The notes below the pieces were generated by a model. It did no database searches, was not told the origin of the DNA, and was given only the letters and a program-made list of their open reading frames with translations. The position numbers and the translations under genes were made by a program. A stretch of 64,000 bases of DNA from Edaphobacter bradus (lineage in GTDB: Bacteria; Acidobacteriota; Terriglobia; Terriglobales; Acidobacteriaceae), in contig NZ_JAGSYF010000001.1 in assembly GCF_025685645.1 (NCBI RefSeq), forward strand, positions 992,001 to 1,056,000, in the 5' to 3' direction. Every line of letters starts with the position of its first letter. Position 1 is the first letter of the stretch. Below, piece after piece: positions 54,659-64,000 of the stretch.

Positions 54659-56017
54659 TCATCCCTCCGTCGGCAGTTGCACCTGCGCCTGCAGCGCAAG
54701 CTGGCGCGGCATCTCGCCCTCCAGCCACGCCTCAAACTCCGGAGCCGGCCTCAGCCCCAGCGTAGACCGCAGGTAAAGCGCATCATGAAACGACGTGCTC
54801 TGATACTGCAACATCACATCATCGGCCCCCGGAACTCCCATGATGTAGTTCACCCCCGCAACTCCCAGCAGCGTCAGCAAAGAGTCCATATCATCTTGGT
54901 CCGCTTCCGCATGGTTCGTGTAGCAGACGTCGCAACCCATTGGCAGCCCCAGCAGCTTGCCGCAGAAATGGTCCTCCAGCCCTGCGCGCAGAATCTGTTT
55001 GCCGTCGTAAAGATACTCCGGACCAATAAACCCAACGACCGTGTTCACCAGCATCGGCGCGAAGCAACGTGCAACTGCATAAGCCCTCGCCTCGCAGGTC
55101 TGCTGGTCTACCCCATGATTCGCATTCGCCGATAGCGCGCTCCCCTGGCCCGTCTCGAAGTACATCACGTTCTCGCCCACCGTGCCGCGGCGCAGCTCGC
55201 ACGCAGCCTGCTGCGCTTCCTTCAGCAGAGCAAGCGTAACCCCAAAAGACCGATTCGCCAGCTCCGTGCCCGCAATCGACTGAAACACAAGATCCAACGG
55301 CGCCCCCTGCTCAAGAGCGGCAAGCTGCGTGGTGATGTGCGCCAGCACGCAGCTCTGCGTCGGAATCCTGTACCGCTCGCGCACCGAGTCAATCAGCCGA
55401 AGCAACTTCACCGTGCTCGCCACGTTGTCCGCCGCCGGATTGATCCCAATCACCGCATCCCCCGAACCCAGCAACAAGCCATCGATCATCGCCGCTGCAA
55501 CGCCCGCCGGATCGTCCGTCGGATGGTTCGGCTGCAGCCGCGTCGAAAGCCGTCCCGGCAAACCCACCGTCGCGCGAAACCGCGTCACCACCCGAATCTT
55601 ACGCGCGACCGCAACCAGGTCCTGCACCCGCATCAGCTTCGAGACTGCAGCTGCCATCTCCGGAGTCACTCCGGGCGCAAGCGCTGCCAGAGACTCTGCC
55701 GTCGTCTCATGCGAAAGCAGCCAGTCGCGAAAGCCACCAACCGTTAGACTCGCAACAGGCGCAAACGCGGAAGCATCATGGCTGTCTACGATCAGCCGCG
55801 TCACCTCATCGCTCTCGTAGGGAACAACCGCTTCATTCAGAAATGCGGCAAGCGGTAGATCCGCAAGCGTCATCTGCGCCGCAACTCGCTCCACCGAACT
55901 TCGCGCAGCTACGCCGGCAAGCTCGTCGCCCGAGCGCGCCGGCGTAGCCTTCGCCAGCAGGTCCTTCAAGTCGCGAAAGCTATAAGTCGTGCCACCAATC
56001 GTATGCTGCAACCGCAC
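54659..56017 (-). CDS. eutB: Ethanolamine ammonia-lyase large subunit
   Basis: 452 aa catalytic TIM-barrel subunit using adenosylcobalamin. Signatures: YSFRDLKDLLAKA, RSGDELAGVAA, SGDAVIGINPAADNV, and the substrate region ETGQGSALSANANHGVDQQT (within about residues 285-310), plus NHAEADQDD and VPGADDVMLQYQSTSFHD. I choose the GTG at 56017 rather than the one at 56029, because it has AGGGA upstream and the resulting MRLQHTIGG lines up with E. coli EutB. Confidence 0.95.
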   Translation of the reverse strand: MRLQHTIGGTTYSFRDLKDLLAKATPARSGDELAGVAARSSVERVAAQMTLADLPLAAFLNEAVVPYESDEVTRLIVDSHDASAFAPVASLTVGGFRDWLLSHETTAESLAALAPGVTPEMAAAVSKLMRVQDLVAVARKIRVVTRFRATVGLPGRLSTRLQPNHPTDDPAGVAAAMIDGLLLGSGDAVIGINPAADNVASTVKLLRLIDSVRERYRIPTQSCVLAHITTQLAALEQGAPLDLVFQSIAGTELANRSFGVTLALLKEAQQAACELRRGTVGENVMYFETGQGSALSANANHGVDQQTCEARAYAVARCFAPMLVNTVVGFIGPEYLYDGKQILRAGLEDHFCGKLLGLPMGCDVCYTNHAEADQDDMDSLLTLLGVAGVNYIMGVPGADDVMLQYQSTSFHDALYLRSTLGLRPAPEFEAWLEGEMPRQLALQAQVQLPTEG

Positions 56018-56111
56018 GCATTCCCTCACTGTCGAGGAACAGATTGAATGCAGTCTACCAACTGCCCGCGCTCACGTCGCACCTACCATCGACATCGCCC
56101 ACGTGCCACTG

Positions 56112-56522
56112 CTATCGCCAACTCACCGCCAGATGCCAACGCATCCTCCGATCCTGCGTCTTCCGCAACACCTTCCTGTACTCCAGCAGCTCGGCCAGCA
56201 CCTCTACCCCCTCCGTGCCCAGCTGCTGCGGCTCATGCTCCAGCGCATCCACAAGCGCGTCCACCGTCGCCAGCCCATCCTCCGCCGAGTACCACTGCGG
56301 CGGCGGCAGCCGATTCATGATCTCTTGATTCCCCGCGCCCTCTTCAATCAGCAGAGACATAGAGTTTTCATCGGCCGAAAAAAACTCGATCAGCGGCCTT
56401 ACTCCCAGCCGCAGCGCAAGCTTCTCCAGCGCATCCTCGTGCCGCGCCAGCGAGCGACCATTCACAAACGTATCGAACCCCGGGTCGTCGCCCTGCACAA
56501 CGATGTACATCGATGCAGCCAT
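56112..56522 (-). CDS. Hypothetical protein
   Basis: 136 aa small soluble protein: MYIVVQGDDPGFDTFVNGRSLARHEDALEKLALRL. Acidic, alpha/beta, and I do not recognise it. The run of helices EGVEVLAELLEYRKVLRKTQD looks real. Its position next to eutB and the transporter gene and its C-rich coding style support a true gene. The first ATG might be at 56510 (MYIVV). Confidence 0.65.
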   Translation of the reverse strand: MAASMYIVVQGDDPGFDTFVNGRSLARHEDALEKLALRLGVRPLIEFFSADENSMSLLIEEGAGNQEIMNRLPPPQWYSAEDGLATVDALVDALEHEPQQLGTEGVEVLAELLEYRKVLRKTQDRRMRWHLAVSWR

Positions 56523-56568
56523 CCTTCGCAGTGTACCGCCCCCGGGCCTGTGCGAAAGCAACAGGTAT

Positions 56569-57480
56569 TCACTTGAGCGACAACGAACGATCTTCGTCCT
56601 GCGTCCTGCTTGCAAGAATCCTCCACGCCCCAACCCCAAGCAGCACAACCCCAACCGTCAGCCTCGCCGTCACCTCGGGCCGCATAGCGACAAAACCTTC
56701 AACAATCGTCAACAGAGGAATCACCAGGTACCGCGCCGAAAGCGGAATCGCCTCCATCGTTCGCAGAAGCCATATCGTCAGCACAATCTCAGCCGTCTGC
56801 ACAAAGAACAGAATCGATACCCCCTGCACCAGCGCATCCGGCCGCCATAGCAGCTCCCCATGCAAACCGCACCACAGCAAGAGAAGCGCCGCATTGGCGA
56901 TCCCCACAGCCGCAACGGCCTCAATCAACCCAACATCACGCAGCAAACGATAGAGCCAGACTCCAGCTACTCCGACGATCACTACAGCCACGACTACGAC
57001 ACAGAACCCGCCCCACCCGCGTGGCGAATCCGGAAAACCAAACGGCAACACGCACAGCAAGCCGCCCACCCCCGCAAGTGCCGGCGCCAAAAGCATCTGC
57101 CCGCCACTCTGTCCCGTGACGCCCAACCTCTCGCTCGCCAGCACCACAACCACAGGCGCCATCGAAAACAGCGCCGAGATACTGGTCGATGGAATCCTTC
57201 CGCTCACCGACTCCAGCAGAATCACAGGCAATCCAAAGAACGCCACTCCACCCAACGCGATCGAGACCAACCGTAACCTTGGCCTGTGTTTCCTCCACCG
57301 CAACACTGCAAAGACTGCAGCTGCGATCCCAACCAACGCATGCATCAATCCCTGCAACTCTACTCCAGGAATCTCGCCCATCGCAGGAGGTATCACCCAC
57401 TCCGCCGACGACAACACGCAGAGCAGCACAAAAGCGCCCCACACCATCTGCTTTCGCCGGATTGGCAAACGATGCGCCAT
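56569..57480 (-). CDS. EamA/DMT-family transporter-like membrane protein
   Basis: About 303 aa with roughly ten membrane helices, typical of the EamA drug/metabolite transporter superfamily, with the N-terminal half starting MAHRLPIRRKQMVWGAFVL and a second repeat WGGFCVVVVAVVIVGVAGVWL. Substrate unknown. The frame is open up to 57498, but that start would lie inside the pnp terminator, so ATG 57480 or 57447 is more likely. No clear Shine-Dalgarno at either. Confidence 0.75.
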   Translation of the reverse strand: MAHRLPIRRKQMVWGAFVLLCVLSSAEWVIPPAMGEIPGVELQGLMHALVGIAAAVFAVLRWRKHRPRLRLVSIALGGVAFFGLPVILLESVSGRIPSTSISALFSMAPVVVVLASERLGVTGQSGGQMLLAPALAGVGGLLCVLPFGFPDSPRGWGGFCVVVVAVVIVGVAGVWLYRLLRDVGLIEAVAAVGIANAALLLLWCGLHGELLWRPDALVQGVSILFFVQTAEIVLTIWLLRTMEAIPLSARYLVIPLLTIVEGFVAMRPEVTARLTVGVVLLGVGAWRILASRTQDEDRSLSLK

Positions 57481-57489
57481 AGACGTAGA

Positions 57490-57517
57490 AAAGGCCACGC
57501 ATTGCGTGGCCTTTTTC
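57490..57517 (-). terminator. Rho-independent terminator of pnp
   Basis: Perfect 12-bp stem AAAAGGCCACGC / GCGTGGCCTTTT with a three-base loop, followed by T on the minus side. It begins 18 bases after the pnp stop at 57535 and touches the start of the next open frame. Confidence 0.85.
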
Positions 57518-57534
57518 CCTGCTAAATCAACTAC

Positions 57535-59913
<2,379 letters not shown>

Positions 59914-60219
59914 ACGATTTCCTCTTCTCTCTTCTTTTCGATCAAATCTTGTTCGGGGCGTAGCACCAATCCTGCGGGCGAACGCGAAAAGGCGCAGCTC
60001 TGCTCTGCGGCTATACCGCCGTCTGCAGGCTGCGCTCTCGTTTGCAGTCTTCCATGAGCTGAGATCTGCCAGCACTATCCACGGCGACACCACGCAGATC
60101 CGTCATCGTCAGCGGCTCCACCAGCAAGGCCATTTGCTGCCCTGCACGTGCGTTCCAGCCGAATCTGATCGGTCCGTGCGTACTTCCATGTCGGATTGTG
60201 TCTCCGGTGGGGATGGAGT
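59914..60219. other. rpsO-pnp intergenic region
   Basis: 306 bases between rpsO and pnp on the minus strand. A processing site and promoter for pnp would be expected here as in other bacteria. I see no clear hairpin terminator or other gene. Confidence 0.4.
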
Positions 60220-60486
60220 TTACTTGCGGATTCCCAGCTTCCCGATCACGTCACGATAGCGATCGGCGTCGCACTTCTTCAGGTAATCAAGCAGACGGCG
60301 GCGCTTGCTCACGAGCATCAACAGCCCGCGGCGCGATCCGTGGTCCTTCTTGTGTTCCTTGAAGTGCTCCGTCAACTCACCGATGCGCTCGCTCAGAATG
60401 GCAATCTGAACCTCGGGGCTACCGGTGTCGGTGTCATGGGTGCGAAACTTCGCAATAATATCGGTCTTCTTAGCGGCGGCTAACAC
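60220..60486 (-). CDS. rpsO: 30S ribosomal protein S15, GTG start
   Basis: 88 aa, the normal S15 length. The family text is clear: [40 protein letters not shown] and [11 protein letters not shown]. There is no ATG at the position expected from homologues. The GTG at 60486 gives [14 protein letters not shown], which aligns with other S15 N termini, with AGGAG twelve bases upstream. ATG codons further upstream would add at least 21 unmatched residues. Confidence 0.93.
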   Translation of the reverse strand: MLAAAKKTDIIAKFRTHDTDTGSPEVQIAILSERIGELTEHFKEHKKDHGSRRGLLMLVSKRRRLLDYLKKCDADRYRDVIGKLGIRK

Positions 60487-60609
60487 TGCTGTCTTCTGCT
60501 CCTGATTTTCTTCTAGTCCACTCTTAGTGTCTACCCAAGGATAGCACATGCCCGCCCCATCCGGCCCGGTGTAAACCACCCAAATCAAACAAGCATCGCC
60601 ACTTCCACC

Positions 60610-60858
60610 TTACTCCTTACGATCGCTTTCGGCGTACTCGCGAATCTCGCCCGTCCACCGCAGAAACCGCAACAACTGCCCCCGCTCCTTCGCAAACAGC
60701 CTCCAGAAGTCCCCGGCTGTAATCGTCTCCGCCCGCTGCCCGGAGTAAGTCTCCAGCCGCCATCGCAGATAAGGACTCCGCCACGGTCTCAGCCTGTGTC
60801 CTTCCGTCGCATGCCACAGAAATCTCAATCCACCGATCACTCTTCCAGCATAAAGCAA
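60610..60858 (-). CDS. Small hypothetical protein next to CheY-like regulator
   Basis: About 82 aa, with SPYLRWRLETYSG and ITAGDFWRLFAKERGQLLRFLRWTGEI, which has the regular aromatic/basic pattern of a real small helical protein. I do not recognise a named family. An overlapping frame on the same strand (60617-60871) is less plausible because it lacks such regularity. It lies 16 bp after the response-regulator stop and may be translated with it. Confidence 0.5.
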   Translation of the reverse strand: MLYAGRVIGGLRFLWHATEGHRLRPWRSPYLRWRLETYSGQRAETITAGDFWRLFAKERGQLLRFLRWTGEIREYAESDRKE

Positions 60859-60874
60859 CCGGCGGCGCCATCCG

Positions 60875-61264
60875 TCAAGCCGCTTGCAACAGCGGAACGA
60901 CTCGAATCTTCACCTGGTCGGCGGTAAACGGCTTGCAGATATACCCCTGCGCCCCGGCTGCAATCGCACGCAGCACAAACGGCTCGCTACCCTCGGTCGT
61001 GATCATCACCACTGGAACCCCCGGCGCCAGATTCGCATCACGCCGCGCCTCCAGAAACTGCAGCCCATCCATCACCGGCATATTGATGTCACTCAGAATC
61101 AGTCCGATCGGCGAAGCCTTCCCTGCATCGTCTCGCAGAACCTGCAGCGCCTCCTCGCCGTTGGAAGCCTGCAGCACCTCGGTCAGTTCCAGTCCCGACT
61201 GACGCAGCGCTCTCTCAACCACCTTACGCATCACGGAAGAATCATCCACAATTAGCGCTCGCAC
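60875..61264 (-). CDS. CheY-like single-domain response regulator
   Basis: 129 aa receiver domain only. Asp pair VDDSS at 6-10, phospho-acceptor in ILSDINMPVMDG (near 58), Thr in MITTEGS near 87 and Lys in CKPF near 113. The MRALIVDDSSVMRKVVERAL start and VMRK pattern place it with chemotaxis-type CheY. GTG start at 61264. Divergent from the flagellar operon at 61401, which suggests a role in motility control. Confidence 0.92.
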   Translation of the reverse strand: MRALIVDDSSVMRKVVERALRQSGLELTEVLQASNGEEALQVLRDDAGKASPIGLILSDINMPVMDGLQFLEARRDANLAPGVPVVMITTEGSEPFVLRAIAAGAQGYICKPFTADQVKIRVVPLLQAA

Positions 61265-61400
61265 CTATCCTCCACAGTCTCAATGAGACATCTCCCTCTC
61301 TATCGACCGCAAAGCTCGATCCTTGAATCGCTCCGCTGTTCTTAACTCCTTCTAACCTCGCGCCTCCAACTTCGGCATCAAAACTGCTTTAACCTCCGGC

Positions 61401-62156
61401 ATGGACAGCGGACTCTACGCGGCATACACCGGTCTCATGGCGCGCACCCAGGCGCTCGACACCGCCGCCAACAATGTCGCCAACGCGGGAACCAACGGAT
61501 TCCGCGCCCAGCGCGACTACTTCCGCTCCGCGCTCGTCGATGGACTCTCCCCAAACTCTCTCGGCGAGTCCCAGGTAGGCAACACCGTCAACGATTTCGG
61601 CATCCTTGGCGGCAATCACCTCGACCTGGGCCAGGGACAGCTCCAGACCACCGGCAACCCGCTCGACCTCGCCATTCAAGGCAGCGGCTTCTTCGCCATC
61701 AAGACGGCACAGAGCATCCAGTACACCCGCGACGGAGCCTTCACCCGCTCCTCCACAGGAGTTTTGCAAACCAACCTTGGCGAGCCTGTGCTCGATAAGA
61801 GCCAGCAGCCGATCACCATCCCCACTGGCTCCATCCACATCGCCCCCGATGGGACCGTCTCCGTCTCAACAGCAGACGGCAGTGCAGCCGTAGGCCAGAT
61901 CGGCGTCTTCACCTTCTCCGATTCATCCACCCTCTCCGCCGAGGGAACCAACCGCTTCTCCGCCAACGGAGCGAAGCCGGCCATCGCCGACGGTGCAATC
62001 CAGCAAGGGGCCCTCGAAGGAGCCAACGAGGACGCCATCCACGGAACCATGCAACTCATCCTCGTCCAGCGACAGGCAGAGATGATGCAAAAGGCGCTCA
62101 GCGTCTTCAACAACGACTTCGACAAGACCGCGGCTGAAGAGCTACCGCGAGTCTGA
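61401..62156 (+). CDS. flgF: Flagellar basal-body rod protein FlgF
   Basis: 251 aa. N-terminal rod motif MDSGLYAAYTGLMARTQALDTAANNVANAGTNGF, the central D1 domain with GNPLDLAIQGSGFFA, and the C-terminal MQLILVQRQAEMMQKALSVFNN helix pattern shared by rod and hook proteins. It sits in the proximal rod between FliE/FlgB and FlgG. Starts the flgF-flgG-flgA-flgH run. About 136 bp of intergenic DNA separates it from the CheY-like gene. Confidence 0.94.
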   Translation: MDSGLYAAYTGLMARTQALDTAANNVANAGTNGFRAQRDYFRSALVDGLSPNSLGESQVGNTVNDFGILGGNHLDLGQGQLQTTGNPLDLAIQGSGFFAIKTAQSIQYTRDGAFTRSSTGVLQTNLGEPVLDKSQQPITIPTGSIHIAPDGTVSVSTADGSAAVGQIGVFTFSDSSTLSAEGTNRFSANGAKPAIADGAIQQGALEGANEDAIHGTMQLILVQRQAEMMQKALSVFNNDFDKTAAEELPRV

Positions 62157-62185
62157 ACCGGCAGGTCAAAAAATAAGGAGTACAC

Positions 62186-62974
62186 ATGATCCGAGCCCTC
62201 TACACGGCCGCCAGCGGTATGAGCGCCCAGCAAGCCAACCTCGACACCATCGCCAACAACCTCGCCAACTCCGCAACCGCAGGCTTCCGCGCCCGCAGGC
62301 TCCAGTTCGAGGACATGATCTACCAGAACATAATCACGCCCGGCACCGCGCAGAGCCAGCAGACCGTCTCCGCCGGCCTCCAGATCGGCCTCGGAACCCG
62401 CTCGGTGGCCACCGAGATGGTCCAGACCCAGGGCAACTTCAACCAGACCGGCAGCCCCTTCGACCTCGCCATCCAGGGAGCAGGCTTCTTTCAGGTCTCG
62501 CGCCCCGACGGAGTCCTCGCCTACACGCGCTCCGGAAACTTCCACATGAACAACCAGGGACAGATCACCACAGCCGACGGCGACATTCTTCTTCCCGCCA
62601 TCACCATCCCATCCAACGCCAGCGCTCCCACCATCTCGCAATACGGCGTCGTCTCGGTCACACTTGCCGGCCAGACCACCCCAACTCAGCTCGGCACCAT
62701 TCAACTCGCCACCTTCGCCAATCCTGGCGGCCTAAGTTCCATCGGAGGCAATCTCTTTGAGCCAACCGGCTCCTCCGGTAACGCCATCACCGATACACCC
62801 GGCGGCAATAGTGGAGTAGGGACCCTCCAGCAAGGCTACCTCGAAAACTCCAACGTCGACGTCGTCGAGGAGTTCGTCCAGATGATCCTCGCGCAGCGCG
62901 CCTACGAGAGCAACTCCAAGGTCATCCACGCCGCCGATGACATGTACTCGCAGGTAAACAACATAATCCGTTAG
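62186..62974 (+). CDS. flgG: Flagellar distal rod protein FlgG
   Basis: 262 aa. Rod signatures MIRALYTAASGMSAQQANLDTIANNLANSATAGFRARR at the start and FVQMILAQRAYESNSKVIHAADDMYSQVNNI at the end; the middle has FDLAIQGAGFFQV. The ATG at 62186 follows AAGGAG. Forms the distal rod passing the peptidoglycan. Followed, after a dispersed repeat, by flgA. Confidence 0.96.
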   Translation: MIRALYTAASGMSAQQANLDTIANNLANSATAGFRARRLQFEDMIYQNIITPGTAQSQQTVSAGLQIGLGTRSVATEMVQTQGNFNQTGSPFDLAIQGAGFFQVSRPDGVLAYTRSGNFHMNNQGQITTADGDILLPAITIPSNASAPTISQYGVVSVTLAGQTTPTQLGTIQLATFANPGGLSSIGGNLFEPTGSSGNAITDTPGGNSGVGTLQQGYLENSNVDVVEEFVQMILAQRAYESNSKVIHAADDMYSQVNNIIR

Positions 62975-62999
62975 CTCATGGACTCCGCCACATAAACCT

Positions 63000-63030
63000 G
63001 TCATTCCGACCGGAGTGGAGGGATCTCACG
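63000..63030. repeat. Dispersed GTCATTCCGACC repeat, short form
   Basis: GTCATTCCGACCGGAGTGGA then GGGATCT. A shortened copy of the 41348-41391 element, between flgG and flgA. Confidence 0.65.
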
Positions 63031-63053
63031 TGTTGCTACAACACAGGAAGAAC

Positions 63054-63521
63054 ATGCATCGCCGCCCAACCCACACTGTTCAACTCGCCTGCCTCACTGC
63101 CCTATGGGGACTCGCCGCCACTCCGCGTTCTTTCGCCGTCTGCATCAACGCGCAAGACGCGGCTGCCGTCCGCTGGGATCCCATCCTGCATCAGCAATGG
63201 AGAACCACCACTGACTGCGAACACCCCGAACGTCCCGCACAGTCAAGGCTGATCGCTTCATCCTGGACACTCGCTCGAACCAACCCTACAGCCAACTTGG
63301 CTTCAAAGCCCACCGCCCCGTTGGTCGTCCGCGCCGGCGAAAGAGTCCACCTGTGGGGCCAGGAGGCCAACGTCCGAATGGAGATCACAGGCATCGCCGA
63401 AGAGAGCGGCGCCATCGGCTCCTTCGTTCACGTGCGCCTCACACAACCAACCGCAGGCGTATCCGAACAGCAACTGCGGGGAATCGTCCGCGGCCCCTCC
63501 AACGTGGAGATGCAGCGATGA
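63054..63521 (+). CDS. flgA: FlgA-like flagellar P-ring chaperone
   Basis: 155 aa. Signal peptide-like N terminus (hydrophobic to about residue 30). The C-terminal SAF-like domain has PLVVRAGERVHLWGQEANVRMEITGIAEESGAIG then VHVRLTQPTAG and LRGIVRGPSNVEM. FlgA keeps FlgI soluble in the periplasm during P-ring assembly. AGGAAG precedes the ATG at 63054; an upstream ATG lies in the repeat. Stop overlaps flgH by 4 bp. Confidence 0.85.
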   Translation: MHRRPTHTVQLACLTALWGLAATPRSFAVCINAQDAAAVRWDPILHQQWRTTTDCEHPERPAQSRLIASSWTLARTNPTANLASKPTAPLVVRAGERVHLWGQEANVRMEITGIAEESGAIGSFVHVRLTQPTAGVSEQQLRGIVRGPSNVEMQR

Positions 63522-64000
63522 CACGCACCCCGCTCAGCACTCTCTCCCTCACCGTTCTTCTGATCGCCGTCTCGCTGCAAGCGCAGCCCGAGGCAGACAA
63601 AAAGAACGCCAGGCTCAAAACGAACGTAGCCTCGGCCTCGCTCGCTGCGTACCTTGACCGCGTCCGCGCTGAAAACTCCACGCAGCCCACTCCCGGCTCC
63701 ATCTGGATCGACAGCGGCCGCCTGACGCGCATCACCACCGACGTCCGCGCCATGCGCCCGCACGATCTCATCTCTGTTGTCGTCTCCGAGAACCTCAACG
63801 CCTCCACCGACGGCTCGGTGAAAAACTCCCGAGCCTCCAACGCCAGCTCGCAGGTCTCCTCACTCTTCGGCGCGCTCCACCCAAGCAGCGCCCTGCAGAA
63901 CCTCGTCAATCAAAACTCCGCCGCCGGCCTCAACGCCCAGGGAACCACCGCCACCAACTCCAGCCTCAGCACCACGCTCGGCGGACAGGTCATCGACGTT
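63518..64000 (+). CDS. flgH: FlgH-like flagellar L-ring protein, partial (right edge)
   Basis: 161 codons visible. Text such as GSIWIDSGRLTRITTDVRAMRPHDLISVVVSENLNAS matches FlgH. The signal peptide (LTVLLIAVSLQAQPEA) has no Cys, so the lipobox that anchors the L-ring in other diderms is missing. The 4-bp overlap with flgA suggests translational coupling. The C-terminal part is outside the window. Confidence 0.88.
   Translation, partial: MTRTPLSTLSLTVLLIAVSLQAQPEADKKNARLKTNVASASLAAYLDRVRAENSTQPTPGSIWIDSGRLTRITTDVRAMRPHDLISVVVSENLNASTDGSVKNSRASNASSQVSSLFGALHPSSALQNLVNQNSAAGLNAQGTTATNSSLSTTLGGQVIDV

Overview
The window looks like chromosomal DNA of a soil Acidobacteriota of the Terriglobus/Granulicella/Edaphobacter type. 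This is inferred from the GC-rich, strand-skewed coding style, the secreted NHL/beta-propeller and FecR-like proteins, and the many short dispersed repeats of the form GTCATYCTGAGC...; no database search was possible. Most of the window is core genome, and one AT-richer accessory island lies at about 47.05-50.3 kb.

Layout. 0-7 kb: the start of an NHL-repeat protein, a deoxy-sugar (L-fucose/L-rhamnose type) catabolic cluster, a large lipoprotein beta-propeller, a repeat-rich lipoprotein and engB. 7-15.5 kb: two proteins of unknown function, a sensor kinase-response regulator-SpoIIE phosphatase operon, a secreted protein, inositol-phosphate synthase and a PsiE-like protein. 16-27.7 kb: an acyltransferase and a DedA protein with a copied DedA tail, then heme genes (HemQ-like, hemD, hemC, hemA and a HemX-like membrane protein) mixed with nth, a GYD protein, a basic-amino-acid decarboxylase and a FecR-like protein. 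27.8-37.7 kb: mutS, anmK plus a solute-binding lipoprotein, tRNA-Gln, a DinB-like protein, deoC, a GAF-GAF-SpoIIE phosphatase and lexA. 37.8-47.05 kb: an efflux adaptor, DUF4097 and NTF2-like proteins, gph, an M28 peptidase, an FAD monooxygenase, a histidine phosphatase and uvrB. 50.4-57.5 kb: a 3-methyladenine glycosylase, a BtuF-like protein, DUF302, dienelactone hydrolase, eutBC and an EamA transporter. 57.5-64 kb: rpsO-pnp, a CheY-like regulator and flgF-flgG-flgA-flgH, running off the right edge.

The island between uvrB and the glycosylase gene is the most interesting part. Five tightly packed minus-strand genes encode an acyl-carrier-like protein, an XRE repressor, an ImmA/IrrE metallopeptidase, a thymidylate-synthase-like protein and a MazG-like NTP pyrophosphohydrolase. 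They read from one strong promoter whose -10 box is covered by a perfect palindrome. I infer a peptidase-controlled nucleotide-metabolism (possibly phage-defence) operon.

On a larger scale, the + strand is G-rich up to about 36 kb and C-rich from about 37 kb to the right edge, whatever the gene direction. This is the pattern expected at a replication terminus.
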